From Prorocentrum cordatum (Eukaryota; Sar; Dinophyceae; Prorocentrales; Prorocentraceae): a stretch of 64,000 nucleotides of DNA. Positions 35,585-45,500 of this stretch are shown here, piece after piece (position 1 is the first letter of the stretch; every line of letters begins with the position of its first letter). The notes beneath the pieces are model-generated. The model was given only the letters and a program-made list of their open reading frames with translations. It did not search any database and was not told where the DNA came from. The stretch spans positions 62,001 to 126,000 of the forward strand of contig CAUYUJ010001370.1 of assembly GCA_963575745.1 (NCBI GenBank), given 5' to 3'. Made by a program: the position numbers and the translations under genes.

Positions 35585-35869
35585 AGTCGAAAACAAGCTG
35601 GTAAGCTTAGGTATACAGTCCGCCTTAGGCGCTTCCATATCCCAGGCTTAGGCTCATAGCGCATGAGCAAGAGAGCGAGACGAAGCATGGGATCTGGAGT
35701 ATAGAGTAGGATGGGCATCGTCAATGGAAAGGATGTTTTCCGATCTCAGATGCAAGTAGTGCGCCTCAGTGAGGCACAGTCACATATTAGGCCGGGCCCG
35801 GCTTGAGCCAGGCACGGCAGCGGTACATGCTCGATTTATACCTCGCCTTTAACCTTCTCCGTTTAAAGT
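35585..35869 (-). repeat. 3' LTR
   Basis: Identical to 51,667-51,951. In element orientation it starts ACTTTAAACGG and ends GTTTTCGACT, without the TG..CA usual for LTRs. It includes a TATAAAT sequence and a GCCGGGCCCGGC palindrome. Confidence 0.93.
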
Positions 35870-35972
35870 CGGAGGGGGAGGAGACGAGCAGGTACCGCAC
35901 TTCTATTATGCGGAAAAAACAGTGCTAAGCAGCAGCGGCTGCCTACAAGGAAAGGGCGCGCGAGTAGCCTCG
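35870..35972 (-). other. 3' untranslated segment of the element; no polypurine tract on the sense strand
   Basis: About 100 nt separates the ORF2 stop from the 3' LTR. Immediately upstream of the LTR the sense strand reads CTCGTCTCCTCCCCCTCC, which is pyrimidine-rich where a polypurine plus-strand primer is expected. Confidence 0.6.
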
Positions 35973-38900
35973 CTACCGGCGAGTTTCCTCGCTGCTAAAG
36001 CGCACCTGCCCGCGGGTTTCCCCGCTGGCTCGGGAGGCAGGGCCGTCCTGAGACGACCTGCCCGCCCTATACGGCGTATGTTTCTTCAGCTCGTGCTTGA
36101 AGGATTGCTGGCCGGCCATTACTTGTAGGAGCAACGCGCGGTCAATGCTACCTTTGGTATGACCATCGGCAGTCATATCCCGCGTGTCACACCATTGGAC
36201 GCTTTCCACGATTCCACGTTCCATCATCTGGCGAATCCAGCTGATGTGCCCAAGCAGAGTACACTCTGTGGGCTTCTTCAGATCCTTGCTAGACAAAGAT
36301 TTGAAGACAGACTCGGCATCAATAGTCAGAGTGACTTTGATACATAGACCACCCATTTCCAATATGTTCTTCAACTGTGTGGGGGTCAATGGTCCCGAGT
36401 GTAGCTCGTGGAGCGTTACAATGGTCGGGTAGCAGTCTTCCAAGTTGTGGGCTGCTGCCAGTGTTTCCGCAGAGTAGCTCGAACGCACTTGCAGTCGATG
36501 AGACTTGCAGTATGCGTCCACCAGGTGCACGACGGGTTTCCCCGCTTGCGTGTGGCCACGCCTCAGCAGGTTAGCCCCGCGGATACCATAGCCTTTGACT
36601 TCGTCGTCTTCATCTCCGTTGAGACGACGATAGCCAGAATCGCTATGCAGGTCGACTTCTCCTGTTGGAGTCATAGCATGATACACGATCTTCTTCGGGC
36701 CTGCCTGCAATTTTCTGGTAACCGCGTTTAGTCGTCGTACCTGGATGTTTGTCGGTTCTTGGATACGTTGTAGTGAGACAACATAGACCATTAGCCATAC
36801 CTGCGTGATCAACGCATAGGCTAGAGCGCCACGAAGACTGACGAACATATCAGAAATTGTCTTCGTCGCCTTGCTTTCAGGATCAGCTCCTGTGAGTTCT
36901 GGATGTGTGATAGGACGAAGCTGTTTGATGTATTCGTCCTGGTCGAGAGTGACGCTCCCATCATCGGTCTTGTTGTACCGGACAGCACAGTTCGTGTATG
37001 TGTGCTTGTTCAGTTTGCACTTCCCAAACGTATCTTCAACACACTTGACATACTTGTCGATAGCCTCTTCCTTCCCAGTCATATTGATGTCATCAACGTG
37101 CTTGGCTGTCAAGAGGTTTGGGCTCATCTCGAATTCTTCGTCGTATGAAGTAGGCTGTAGCCCAAAGCTCCTAGTGATGGACCTGAGCTTCAGCGAGAAT
37201 GCCCTGGGAGCATCCTTCGTGCCTGTCCCCGGTTTCAGACACCGGAGACAATGCTTTGATTCGTCATATGACTCAAAGCCTGGCAGTGTGCGAAGGACAG
37301 CTGCAGATCCAGGTGGTAGTGTGAAACACACCACACGTTCTTTCTCGCCCGTTGCCGCGGCGAGCTCGCCATAGGTCAGTCCCTTCAAGAAAGCCATGTT
37401 GATGTCCAGGGAAGCGATGATCCAAGCTTTGTTGCATGCAGCAGAACTTGCGAGCAGTCTCTGGCTTGACCTCCTTGCCGTGCCAGAGAAGGTTTCGACA
37501 TCAAAGGCTTCGAGGTCCATGAAGCCACGGAGTACCAAGCGTAACCGGATCGTCCTTTCCATTTCGCCCTTTTCGTTCTTGACAAACTTCCATTTGTATA
37601 CGTAGCGTGACGTCATGATGTTAGACGCCTTGCTTAAGTCAGTCATCTGGAAGCATTTGTTGTCAAGCCACGTCTTCAGCTCTGTGTAGAGGGCTTTGGA
37701 AACTTTGACCGGATTTGCTTGGATGTCGGCCTTCGTGAGTAGATCGTCTTCCTTGACGACCACGGCACGTTTGGAGGCAGCGCTAACGTATACTCGCATA
37801 GTTGTGACGCTGCTGTCATCCAACAGTCGGTGTTGCTGCTCGGACAGGACGACTTTGGACATGTCTGCTGTGAAGCAGAGCTCGATATACTTCCCGTGCT
37901 CATCGGAGTCCAGATCATATTTGCTATCCGGTTCCGTGGAGCATAAAGGAACGTAGTAAGAAGTGTCCATGTCGTATCCTGGCGGGTGACCCCGCTCCGG
38001 CAAGTGGCCTTGCACATCTTCACAGGTCGTAGAGACTAATACACACTGTGTGTCTGTCATGTATGTAGGAACTGTATGCATGACTTCCTCTGTGTCAGCT
38101 TCAAGGAGTGTTCTGTCATCCATCAGTTCAGCATACCACGACTTCAAGACAAAAGCATCCAGATCTTCTTCTGTCTCCTCTATGATGGTCGGGAGCCGAC
38201 CATCGTTGTCCGTAGGAGGCTCCTCAGGAGCAGCTGCTGGAGGTGATTCGCTTGGTGGTGGACCATCAGCGAGTTCCTCAAACTTAGTGAGATCTTGGTC
38301 AAACCCAGCAGACGGCTTCCTGGATTTAAGACACTGGATGATGCGTGAGTGTGTAGATCCTGTGATGTCATAGATGTTCAAGGCAGTGCCATCAGCTTCA
38401 TAGTAATGAAACCCAGGGGTCACATCGTTATCATAGTGCACTAGTGTACAGCTGTCTGCATAGGGTGCGGCAGGCAGCTTCGTCAGGCTCTTGGCGAGTC
38501 GTACAGCAACAACGTTTTCAATACGAAAGTAGTTGCGTATGAGGTACTGAAGAGCCAAGTGCACCTTAGGTGAAAGTCGGCTCGCAGCAGTCATCTGCAG
38601 CCGACCCTGTTTCGTTGGTAGATATCCGAAAGTCATGGCGGGTTTCCCCGCTGGCAGACCGGCAATAAAGGCCAATACTGTTCGAAGGGCCGTATTGTCC
38701 GATCCTATCTCGCGGACCATAAGTGCTTCGATGTACAGTGTGTGTCGTGTGTCAGGATACTGTACTCGTACTTCGCGATTGCCGACCTTCACGATGACCT
38801 GGCCTCGGTCAGGTTCGTTGCGGATGACCGGGTATGGACCACTCCATCCACCCCAGTCGTCTTTCGTGGTGGTCGGGCGATGATAGTCCACGAGATCTCC

Positions 38901-41900
38901 CTCTTTATAGTGAAATTCACCCGTAGCAGTAGTCTTTGTACGGAGAGCCCTGTTCGTCTTGGCAACCGCAGTGGCCTGCGTGATTGCCTCCAGACTAACC
39001 CTCCTGATTGTTTCCTCCCTTGAGTGATCTGATGATTCAGTGGGCTGATCATGATCCAAGACAGGGAAATCAGGAAGCATAGCTGGTTGTCTGCCATACA
39101 GCGCATTGTACGGAGACACTTCATTGTAGAAGGTAAATGCGTTGCTGGCAAACAAGGCTTCATGTAAGAGACGAGTGAAATTGAGAGGGATATTTAATCT
39201 ATTCAATTCTTCTCCCATCACGTGTAGGAGGTGTCGCAGGATGCCGTTCCTAGCTTCGATAGTTGTAGCGTGTTGGCCACGCGCTCGAATACGAAGCTCT
39301 GTTCCCTTAGCCTTAAGGATGGCCTTTGCTGTATCATTATTCAGTGCTCCTTCCCCATCGGAGTATAAGATTTTAGCAGGGCCATGCTGCATCCAAGTCG
39401 TATGATAGGCATCGAGAACAGTATGCATGGCTTTATCAGGAATCTCTGTGCCAGCTGCCCAGCGAATACAACGGTCGATGATGTGAAAAACAATATGTTC
39501 CTGTTTATAAAAGAAAAGATCACATTCGACTTCCTCGTTGAAACGTCCTGGCAGTGACACAGAAGGCATCACCGTGTTGCCTGGTTTGTCCCAGGCTCGA
39601 CATTCTCTACACGAGTCACAAATGCCTTTGATCAGACTCAAACGGGTTTCACCCAGACCAACCTTGGTTAGAATCATCCGCATTTTTGGCTCCTTGGCAT
39701 GAAACCATCTCAGGTGGAGTTTGCGGAGTTCTCGCTGCACTACAGCTGGGTCGAAGCTGCGCAGGTTTTGGAGGCTGAGCTGAACGTCGAAGCGAGTCCA
39801 ATCAGGGAGCCTTGGCCTTGGCCTCGGCTCTGCTTGAGGCTGCGGCGGTGGTGGAGGATCTCCTCCCTCCATGCGTCCGCGCCTTGCTGCAACTTGTGGC
39901 AGTCTACGGTGGTCGTCAGAGCTGCCAGCGCCACTGTTGCCACCATTAGCCCCGTCGGCTCTGGTGATGTCATGGCTGCTGGCGCCTGCGGTTGGATCGC
40001 CCTCACCAGGCCGTGGCGGCCTAGGCGCGCGTATGCGCGCTCTCGCGGCCGGCGCCGCTTTTGCGGCTGGCGCCGCTTCTGCGGCTGGAGCCGCTTCCGC
40101 GGCTGGCGCCGCAGGGGCGGCTTGTCCCGCCGGGCGCGGCTGGCCAAAGTTATCTGGCAGCTTCCATTTTTCGGCGAATCTGCATTGGCCAGATATCTTG
40201 GCGTGGTGAGGATTGCTCTTCTGATATTCCTTCTTACAGCTTGGACAGTCCCAGTAATACGGTTCAACATCATACCACCGACACATCTTCGGATCCCTAC
40301 TGTGCTTTGGTGATTGCTTGTAGTTGTTGTCCACACAGCCAGGGCACCCAAGACCGCCAGGTGGTGGTCGACAGATTTCTCCGTTTGGGTGTCTCCGGAT
40401 TGTTGGGTCGTCCAAGTCGTAGCCAGCACTGTTTGTTACGAACGCATAGCTGCGTTCACGATTCGCGAATGGATCGCGACCGTAAGCAAACAGGTCTTTG
40501 GCGATTTGCACCGCATCAACGATCAGTGACTGCATTCTGTAGGTATACTGTGCCGCCCTTGCTAGCTCTTTGTTACAAGCATTGGCGTGCACATGATTTC
40601 CTGGACAACGCTTGCCTCTGAAAGGTGCCAACAACTCTTCTTTATTTGCCATTATCTGTGTTGGCTTGCGGATGTATTGTCCAAATGAATCTTTAAGACC
40701 AGTCGTGCACTGATCAATGATTGTTTGGCAAGTGACCTTGCGTTGTGCCAGGTCTTTCCATGGCTGGATCTCATCCACCCACGTGCCCATTGGTTGTTCC
40801 CTGAGAAAGAAACGTCTTAGGTCGTCTTGCAATAGAGCAACTGTTCCACAGAACGTGATGTGAGGCAGGTCCTCTTTGTGGTGTTTAAGCCACGTATCAT
40901 GATTGACCTGTGCGTTGAAGTAGGAAGGGAGTCCAGTAGTTCTGCAACTTGGCTGCAGAATCGTGATCTTGACAAAGCAAGTCTTGAGGTAGTGGAGGAC
41001 TGCTCTTTGTACTTCCGAGTTTCCAAGGTCAACCATAGATATCTTGTCAAGGTTCCCGCCTGACGAGAGTCCCCTCTTGAAGGCTAATATGGATATACCA
41101 CCCTTGCCCCCACATAATTCAAGCATGTCCACTTGATTGTTTCTGCCGTAGCATAATGACTGGACTATCGAGAAGACATCAGCATGTGAGTCAGCGGGTT
41201 GCCCCGCCGGTAACATCATGAAGATGTCCTCTGATTCGCTGTCCGAGTCCGAGTCGTCAAGAGGAACGTCGTTGAAATATGTGGAGCAGTCAAGCCCTTT
41301 GAGGTCCTCTCCACAGTCGTCGTTACCGTCTTCCACTTTCTTCGGGACTTTCTTCGGTTTGATGCCGGCTTCTTTGTCAGCTTTCTGCTTTTCTTTCTGT
41401 TTTATCCTGGCATCAGTGGGCAATGCAGTTTCCGCGGAGAGATCCGCTGCGGAGGAATCCGCTGTAAAATCAGGGAATGGCGGAATTTCAGGAAGGTTGT
41501 TGGTGGGTCGCGTTTGGCAGCGCTCAATCGAAGGGGGAGGAGATCGATCGCCATCAACGATCGTTACACGCTTTGGGCGTGGCCTTCGCGACTCACCATT
41601 GCCATGAAGAACTGGAGCCGGAGGCTCCCAGTAAAGCCGAGTACTGATGTTTGTAACCCCATCAGGTAATGGAGCTACATAATTGTACCCAGTTGGCTGA
41701 TCCTGGATTCTAATGTCTTGAACGATCTTGTTCGTGTCCAGGTCGGTCGTGACCCTACGAACCACATGGTCCCATTGAGGGCCCTTCTGTGGACATTGAA
41801 CGTAGTGTCTGACCTTTTTGTCAACGCGTGTACACACACTGAGGTGTACCGCACTCCGCTCATTCCTGATCATGTTGGCTTTATCGAGTTGATCAAGGAA

Positions 41901-42371
41901 GCGTGCAATAATAATAGCCAAAGTTTTATACCGAAACTCGGCACGTTGCTGATCTTGGCCATACCAATCCAAATCATGCTCCCTGTGTGATCCACAAGTA
42001 CATTTCCATAAGTTTATCGGTATATGAGGACAAGATGTAGCAACTTGTATATAAGAACCACTGGGATGTTTACTGGATCGGTCAAACTTAATACCGAAAT
42101 GACAGAGTCTGATTCGTATAACGCTTAGCTTCAAATCTTCGATAACATCTTTGATCGGACCCTGTTTCCAGAAATACCCGGGTGGCCCCAGGATAACTAT
42201 CTGCATTCTCAGAGCACGCGCTTTGATCAGGAGATTTTGTATACGTTGATAATGTGGTCCCGCCCTCTTTCCTGGAGTACGCACGTACCAATCAGAGGGT
42301 GTGGCCACCCACAACATATTGTAGTCTCCTGCCAACAAATTTCCCAAATACTGTGTTCCAGTTGAAGTCAT
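35973..42371 (-). CDS. Copia ORF2: methyltransferase-like region, integrase, reverse transcriptase, RNase H
   Basis: 2132 codons counted from the first ATG, but the frame is open upstream to the ORF1 stop. Residues 1-150 have 'CHFGIKFDRSSKHPSGSYIQVATSC' features (shown in part) like the C-terminal half of a methyltransferase-like domain. Residues 415-425 are DMLELCGGKGG, a glycine-rich motif I, followed by 'QPSCRTTG' (C476) and a tail with 'CPGNHVHANAC'. Integrase has 'HLRWFH' and 'CDSCREC' zinc ligands and D951, D1005, E1039 (spacing 53 and 33). Reverse transcriptase includes 'ASLDINMAFLKG' and the catalytic HVDD at 1758-1761 (YVDD in most Copia). RNase H has D1911, E1969 and D2069 in 'HSDSGY', 'SAETLA' and 'TADGHTKG'. 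All catalytic positions are intact. An Ala-Pro-rich linker lies at about 765-790. Expression probably depends on UGA readthrough or a subgenomic RNA. Confidence 0.92.
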   Translation of the reverse strand: MTSTGTQYLGNLLAGDYNMLWVATPSDWYVRTPGKRAGPHYQRIQNLLIKARALRMQIVILGPPGYFWKQGPIKDVIEDLKLSVIRIRLCHFGIKFDRSSKHPSGSYIQVATSCPHIPINLWKCTCGSHREHDLDWYGQDQQRAEFRYKTLAIIIARFLDQLDKANMIRNERSAVHLSVCTRVDKKVRHYVQCPQKGPQWDHVVRRVTTDLDTNKIVQDIRIQDQPTGYNYVAPLPDGVTNISTRLYWEPPAPVLHGNGESRRPRPKRVTIVDGDRSPPPSIERCQTRPTNNLPEIPPFPDFTADSSAADLSAETALPTDARIKQKEKQKADKEAGIKPKKVPKKVEDGNDDCGEDLKGLDCSTYFNDVPLDDSDSDSESEDIFMMLPAGQPADSHADVFSIVQSLCYGRNNQVDMLELCGGKGGISILAFKRGLSSGGNLDKISMVDLGNSEVQRAVLHYLKTCFVKITILQPSCRTTGLPSYFNAQVNHDTWLKHHKEDLPHITFCGTVALLQDDLRRFFLREQPMGTWVDEIQPWKDLAQRKVTCQTIIDQCTTGLKDSFGQYIRKPTQIMANKEELLAPFRGKRCPGNHVHANACNKELARAAQYTYRMQSLIVDAVQIAKDLFAYGRDPFANRERSYAFVTNSAGYDLDDPTIRRHPNGEICRPPPGGLGCPGCVDNNYKQSPKHSRDPKMCRWYDVEPYYWDCPSCKKEYQKSNPHHAKISGQCRFAEKWKLPDNFGQPRPAGQAAPAAPAAEAAPAAEAAPAAKAAPAARARIRAPRPPRPGEGDPTAGASSHDITRADGANGGNSGAGSSDDHRRLPQVAARRGRMEGGDPPPPPQPQAEPRPRPRLPDWTRFDVQLSLQNLRSFDPAVVQRELRKLHLRWFHAKEPKMRMILTKVGLGETRLSLIKGICDSCRECRAWDKPGNTVMPSVSLPGRFNEEVECDLFFYKQEHIVFHIIDRCIRWAAGTEIPDKAMHTVLDAYHTTWMQHGPAKILYSDGEGALNNDTAKAILKAKGTELRIRARGQHATTIEARNGILRHLLHVMGEELNRLNIPLNFTRLLHEALFASNAFTFYNEVSPYNALYGRQPAMLPDFPVLDHDQPTESSDHSREETIRRVSLEAITQATAVAKTNRALRTKTTATGEFHYKEGDLVDYHRPTTTKDDWGGWSGPYPVIRNEPDRGQVIVKVGNREVRVQYPDTRHTLYIEALMVREIGSDNTALRTVLAFIAGLPAGKPAMTFGYLPTKQGRLQMTAASRLSPKVHLALQYLIRNYFRIENVVAVRLAKSLTKLPAAPYADSCTLVHYDNDVTPGFHYYEADGTALNIYDITGSTHSRIIQCLKSRKPSAGFDQDLTKFEELADGPPPSESPPAAAPEEPPTDNDGRLPTIIEETEEDLDAFVLKSWYAELMDDRTLLEADTEEVMHTVPTYMTDTQCVLVSTTCEDVQGHLPERGHPPGYDMDTSYYVPLCSTEPDSKYDLDSDEHGKYIELCFTADMSKVVLSEQQHRLLDDSSVTTMRVYVSAASKRAVVVKEDDLLTKADIQANPVKVSKALYTELKTWLDNKCFQMTDLSKASNIMTSRYVYKWKFVKNEKGEMERTIRLRLVLRGFMDLEAFDVETFSGTARRSSQRLLASSAACNKAWIIASLDINMAFLKGLTYGELAAATGEKERVVCFTLPPGSAAVLRTLPGFESYDESKHCLRCLKPGTGTKDAPRAFSLKLRSITRSFGLQPTSYDEEFEMSPNLLTAKHVDDINMTGKEEAIDKYVKCVEDTFGKCKLNKHTYTNCAVRYNKTDDGSVTLDQDEYIKQLRPITHPELTGADPESKATKTISDMFVSLRGALAYALITQVWLMVYVVSLQRIQEPTNIQVRRLNAVTRKLQAGPKKIVYHAMTPTGEVDLHSDSGYRRLNGDEDDEVKGYGIRGANLLRRGHTQAGKPVVHLVDAYCKSHRLQVRSSYSAETLAAAHNLEDCYPTIVTLHELHSGPLTPTQLKNILEMGGLCIKVTLTIDAESVFKSLSSKDLKKPTECTLLGHISWIRQMMERGIVESVQWCDTRDMTADGHTKGSIDRALLLQVMAGQQSFKHELKKHTPYRAGRSSQDGPASRASGETRGQVRFSSEETRR

Positions 42372-42575
42372 TACCTCATTATGGGTAATCCGGTCGCATA
42401 TATATCCACGGGTTCGGAGTTCAGCGCAAGCTGTGCGAATATCTTCGATGACGAGGCATTTTGAATGATATTTTTCTTCTCGGGCCTCAGCGCGGCCAAC
42501 GTATGTCGCGAGGAGGCCGGTATTCGGCTTCTCTTCGCAAGCGAGCGCCGCCGGCGCGCCCGCCTGCCCCCGTCA
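42372..42575 (-). promoter_or_regulatory. In-frame UGA with open continuation: candidate translational readthrough site
   Basis: ORF1 ends CCC CTC TGA at 42,573. The same frame then continues CGG GGG CAG GCG GGC.. without a stop through 66 further sense codons into the first ATG of ORF2. UGA-CGG is one of the known type II readthrough contexts (tobra-, peclu- and furovirus-like), where a downstream stem-loop stimulates readthrough. Here GCGCC-GGC-GGCGC about 15 nt downstream can form a hairpin. ORF1 and ORF2 share the frame exactly (9435 nt between starts, divisible by 3). Confidence 0.65.
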
Positions 42576-45500
42576 GAGGGGCATGCTGTTAGCGGATGGC
42601 TCCGCAGGAGTCACTGGTGCGGCTACGCTCACAGTCTCCACGCGGGTTGGCCCCGCAGAGTCCGACGAACCTCCGCCCGTGCAGCTTGGTGGTGGTGGCG
42701 GTGTCGCGGGTGACCCCGCTTGGTTCTCAGGCGTCCACTTATTCACCGCCTCCTGGACTGCCCAGAATATCTTAGACTTCAGGGCATCCTTCATGTGTGG
42801 CCAGGTCCCTTCAGGACACTGTTGGCCTTCCCACCAGCTGTTCAGCGTCCTGTCCACGATCGCACGGGTCGTGTCTTCCAGGAGCTGCTTGTCGAGATAC
42901 GGCTCGACAATGTAAGCATCAGTCGTAACGGTCAGGGACTGTCCCATTGCGGGTTGCCCCGCTGTGGTCTCGGCGGGTGGCCCCGCACTGATCCCGGCGG
43001 GTGACCCCGCATTGACGGAGTCCTCGTCGTTCTCCGTCTCGGTGTAGCCATCACGACTACTGCGGATTGTAAAGGTGTTCGTGACCGTCTGGCTTTTAGC
43101 CCCGTCATACAACCCGCATGGAATGGCTAGATGTCCTGAGGGGGTTTTCTTCGCCCTCAGGACCTTGGCGCCCTTCCCCAGCTTAAGAGTATAATCTCCG
43201 CTGGGGAAGATAACCTTCTGGAAGCCTGGCTTCAGCACGATGATTGTGTCACGTGCTTCCATGGCGCCCAGGCCCCAGATGGCTGGGAGGTTTGCACCTG
43301 AGCCCTCTGCGATGTTGGAAGCATACTCCTCGATGCGGGGGCTTGCCTCATTGGCGTATTGCACCCCGATCTTGAAGTTGCCCATTTTCCGACAGATCGC
43401 AGCACCCTCACCGACACCGTTGATGTAGAGGGTTTTGCTCAGTGTGCATATGGCCGGTCTGTGATTGTACCTGGCCATAACCTCCTGGAAGGTTCGTGCT
43501 GTATTAGCTCCGATGATGTTCACGTTGGAGCCAATGTCTAGCATGAACGATATGCAGGGCATTCCGTCTTCGTCGGGGAAGAATGTCCCTGTCCGCGCCG
43601 CCAGAGCCATCGTACCATGGTCATCAGGATGGTACGTAATCTGTGAACCGAGCATGCCTTTCAGTAGGCGTTGTTCCAGCACCCACTGGCTCATTGTTAG
43701 CTCGGTGCACCATATTTGCTCATATTGGCGGCGCTCCTCCACGGTAATTGGTTCCTGTTCGAGAACCCAATAATTCGCAGAGAGTGTGGAGGTCCACTCA
43801 CCTCCTGGCGGAAGCGTATCCGTGACGTCACGTGTGTAGGTCAGCCCTTCCGTGTTGATCATGAAGGTATTGTGGAATTGGGCTGCCTCCGCGCTCTCAG
43901 CACTGGCCCGGCTTCTAGCGCTTACCGGACTCTCTACACGTGAGGTTCTGGATCCGCCTCCGCTCCTGCCACTCCGCCTAATATTGGCCTCCATTGCCCT
44001 CAGGAATCCCGGATTCGGAGGTCCATTTGCGGGTGACCCCGCTTTGGCGGCAGGAGCCGCTTCGGCGGGTGGCCCCGCTGTGGCGGCGGGAGTCGCTTCG
44101 GCGGGTGACCCCGCTGCTGGGGGCCCCTGTGCTCGAAGCGTAGGCAGGATCGGCATCTGGATGCCTTGCTCTGGCGCTGCGGCTCGAGCCTCTAGCGCCT
44201 CCACTGCTTCCCGCAGCCGACGCAGTTCCCGAGCATCCACCACGTATCTTTCCTGCTGGCGCGCCTGTTCCGACTCAGCGTCGCGCTGTCCAGCATGCGG
44301 AAAGTGTGCTGTGATTATGCCCGGCCCACGACATACAGCGCAGGGTGCCTCGTTTGGCGCACCTGGTCGCTGATTGCGGACGTGCTGCTGTGCAACACGA
44401 TCCCAGCATATATCGTGGAAGAAGTGCCCACACGCCAGTCTCCACACCGTGGTGCCCATCTCGTAGGGGTCCATACAGATTGGGCACTGTGTGAAGTTGT
44501 AGTCTGAAATGACTGGAGTAGGCACGTCAGGGCGTGTCCGAGCCTGACGCTCGAAGGTAGTTTCGCCCTCCCGATATGGCGTCGGTGGTGGTAGTCTATC
44601 TGTCTGTTCAGCGGGTGGCCACGCGCCTGCGGGTGTCCCCGCTTGGTTATCACGCTCGATCCTTCTCTGGATCGCGCGCTGTTGGCGCAGCCTAGCGTTG
44701 TCCCGAGCCTGCTGCCTAGATGCCAGTATCGCTTGCTGCGTGTTGTGCACGTCGCGAATGTAATCTGGCATGCTGCCCAGAGCGGCTGGCACCGCGAGAC
44801 CAGCTGGCTGAACTACGGTCTCGGGGTCCGTCGGCGTGGGCATGTAGGCGTAGTGCGGCATAGACTGCGCATCGACTGCTCGTGTATACTGCAAACGAAA
44901 CATCTCATTGGCCAGATTTCGAGTGTATTCGTTTGCAGGTGGCCCCGCAATCATAGGAGTGTTATTCACCTGCGCGTAGTACTCCGGGTACATCGGCGCA
45001 TCCATGGCCGGTGCCTCTGCTGGTCCATGATTATCCCATCCATATATCGGGTGTGATGCTATTCCTGGAATAAATACCTGTCGATATGGATTCGTGGGAT
45101 CAGCATTTGGAGCGTCGTCAGAAGTCCAGCTCCAGAGAGGCCGAAAGTCGCCATGGTTCGTAACATCTATGTTGCGGTTCCGCAACAGGCTGGGCACTCT
45201 ATCAGCTTGTTGCTGCAAAAAGGTAGCCTGTGCTCTCAAATTGGCTGCCCGACGTTCGTAGTCTGAACCTTGCTGTCCGTCAGCGGGTGGCCCCGCGTGT
45301 GCGGATGGCTCCGCAGGCGTTCGCTCGGCGAGTGTCCCCGCAGCCACTCCTCCTTCACTACCCCTCGGAGTGCCAAAGGGAGTGGTCGCCTGGAGTGCTG
45401 CTGCGAGCGCCGGATTACCGCGAATCGCCTGGAGTCGTTGCCACAGGCTGTTTTCACTCGTTTCAAACGGCGGAGTCCGAAACGGCGAGCCACCATCTGA

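Noticed and set aside
35350-35724. 124-codon minus-strand frame starting MTMPILLYTPDP near the 3' LTR
   Set aside because: It is the LTR copy of the ORF1 start running out into flanking DNA, not a separate gene.
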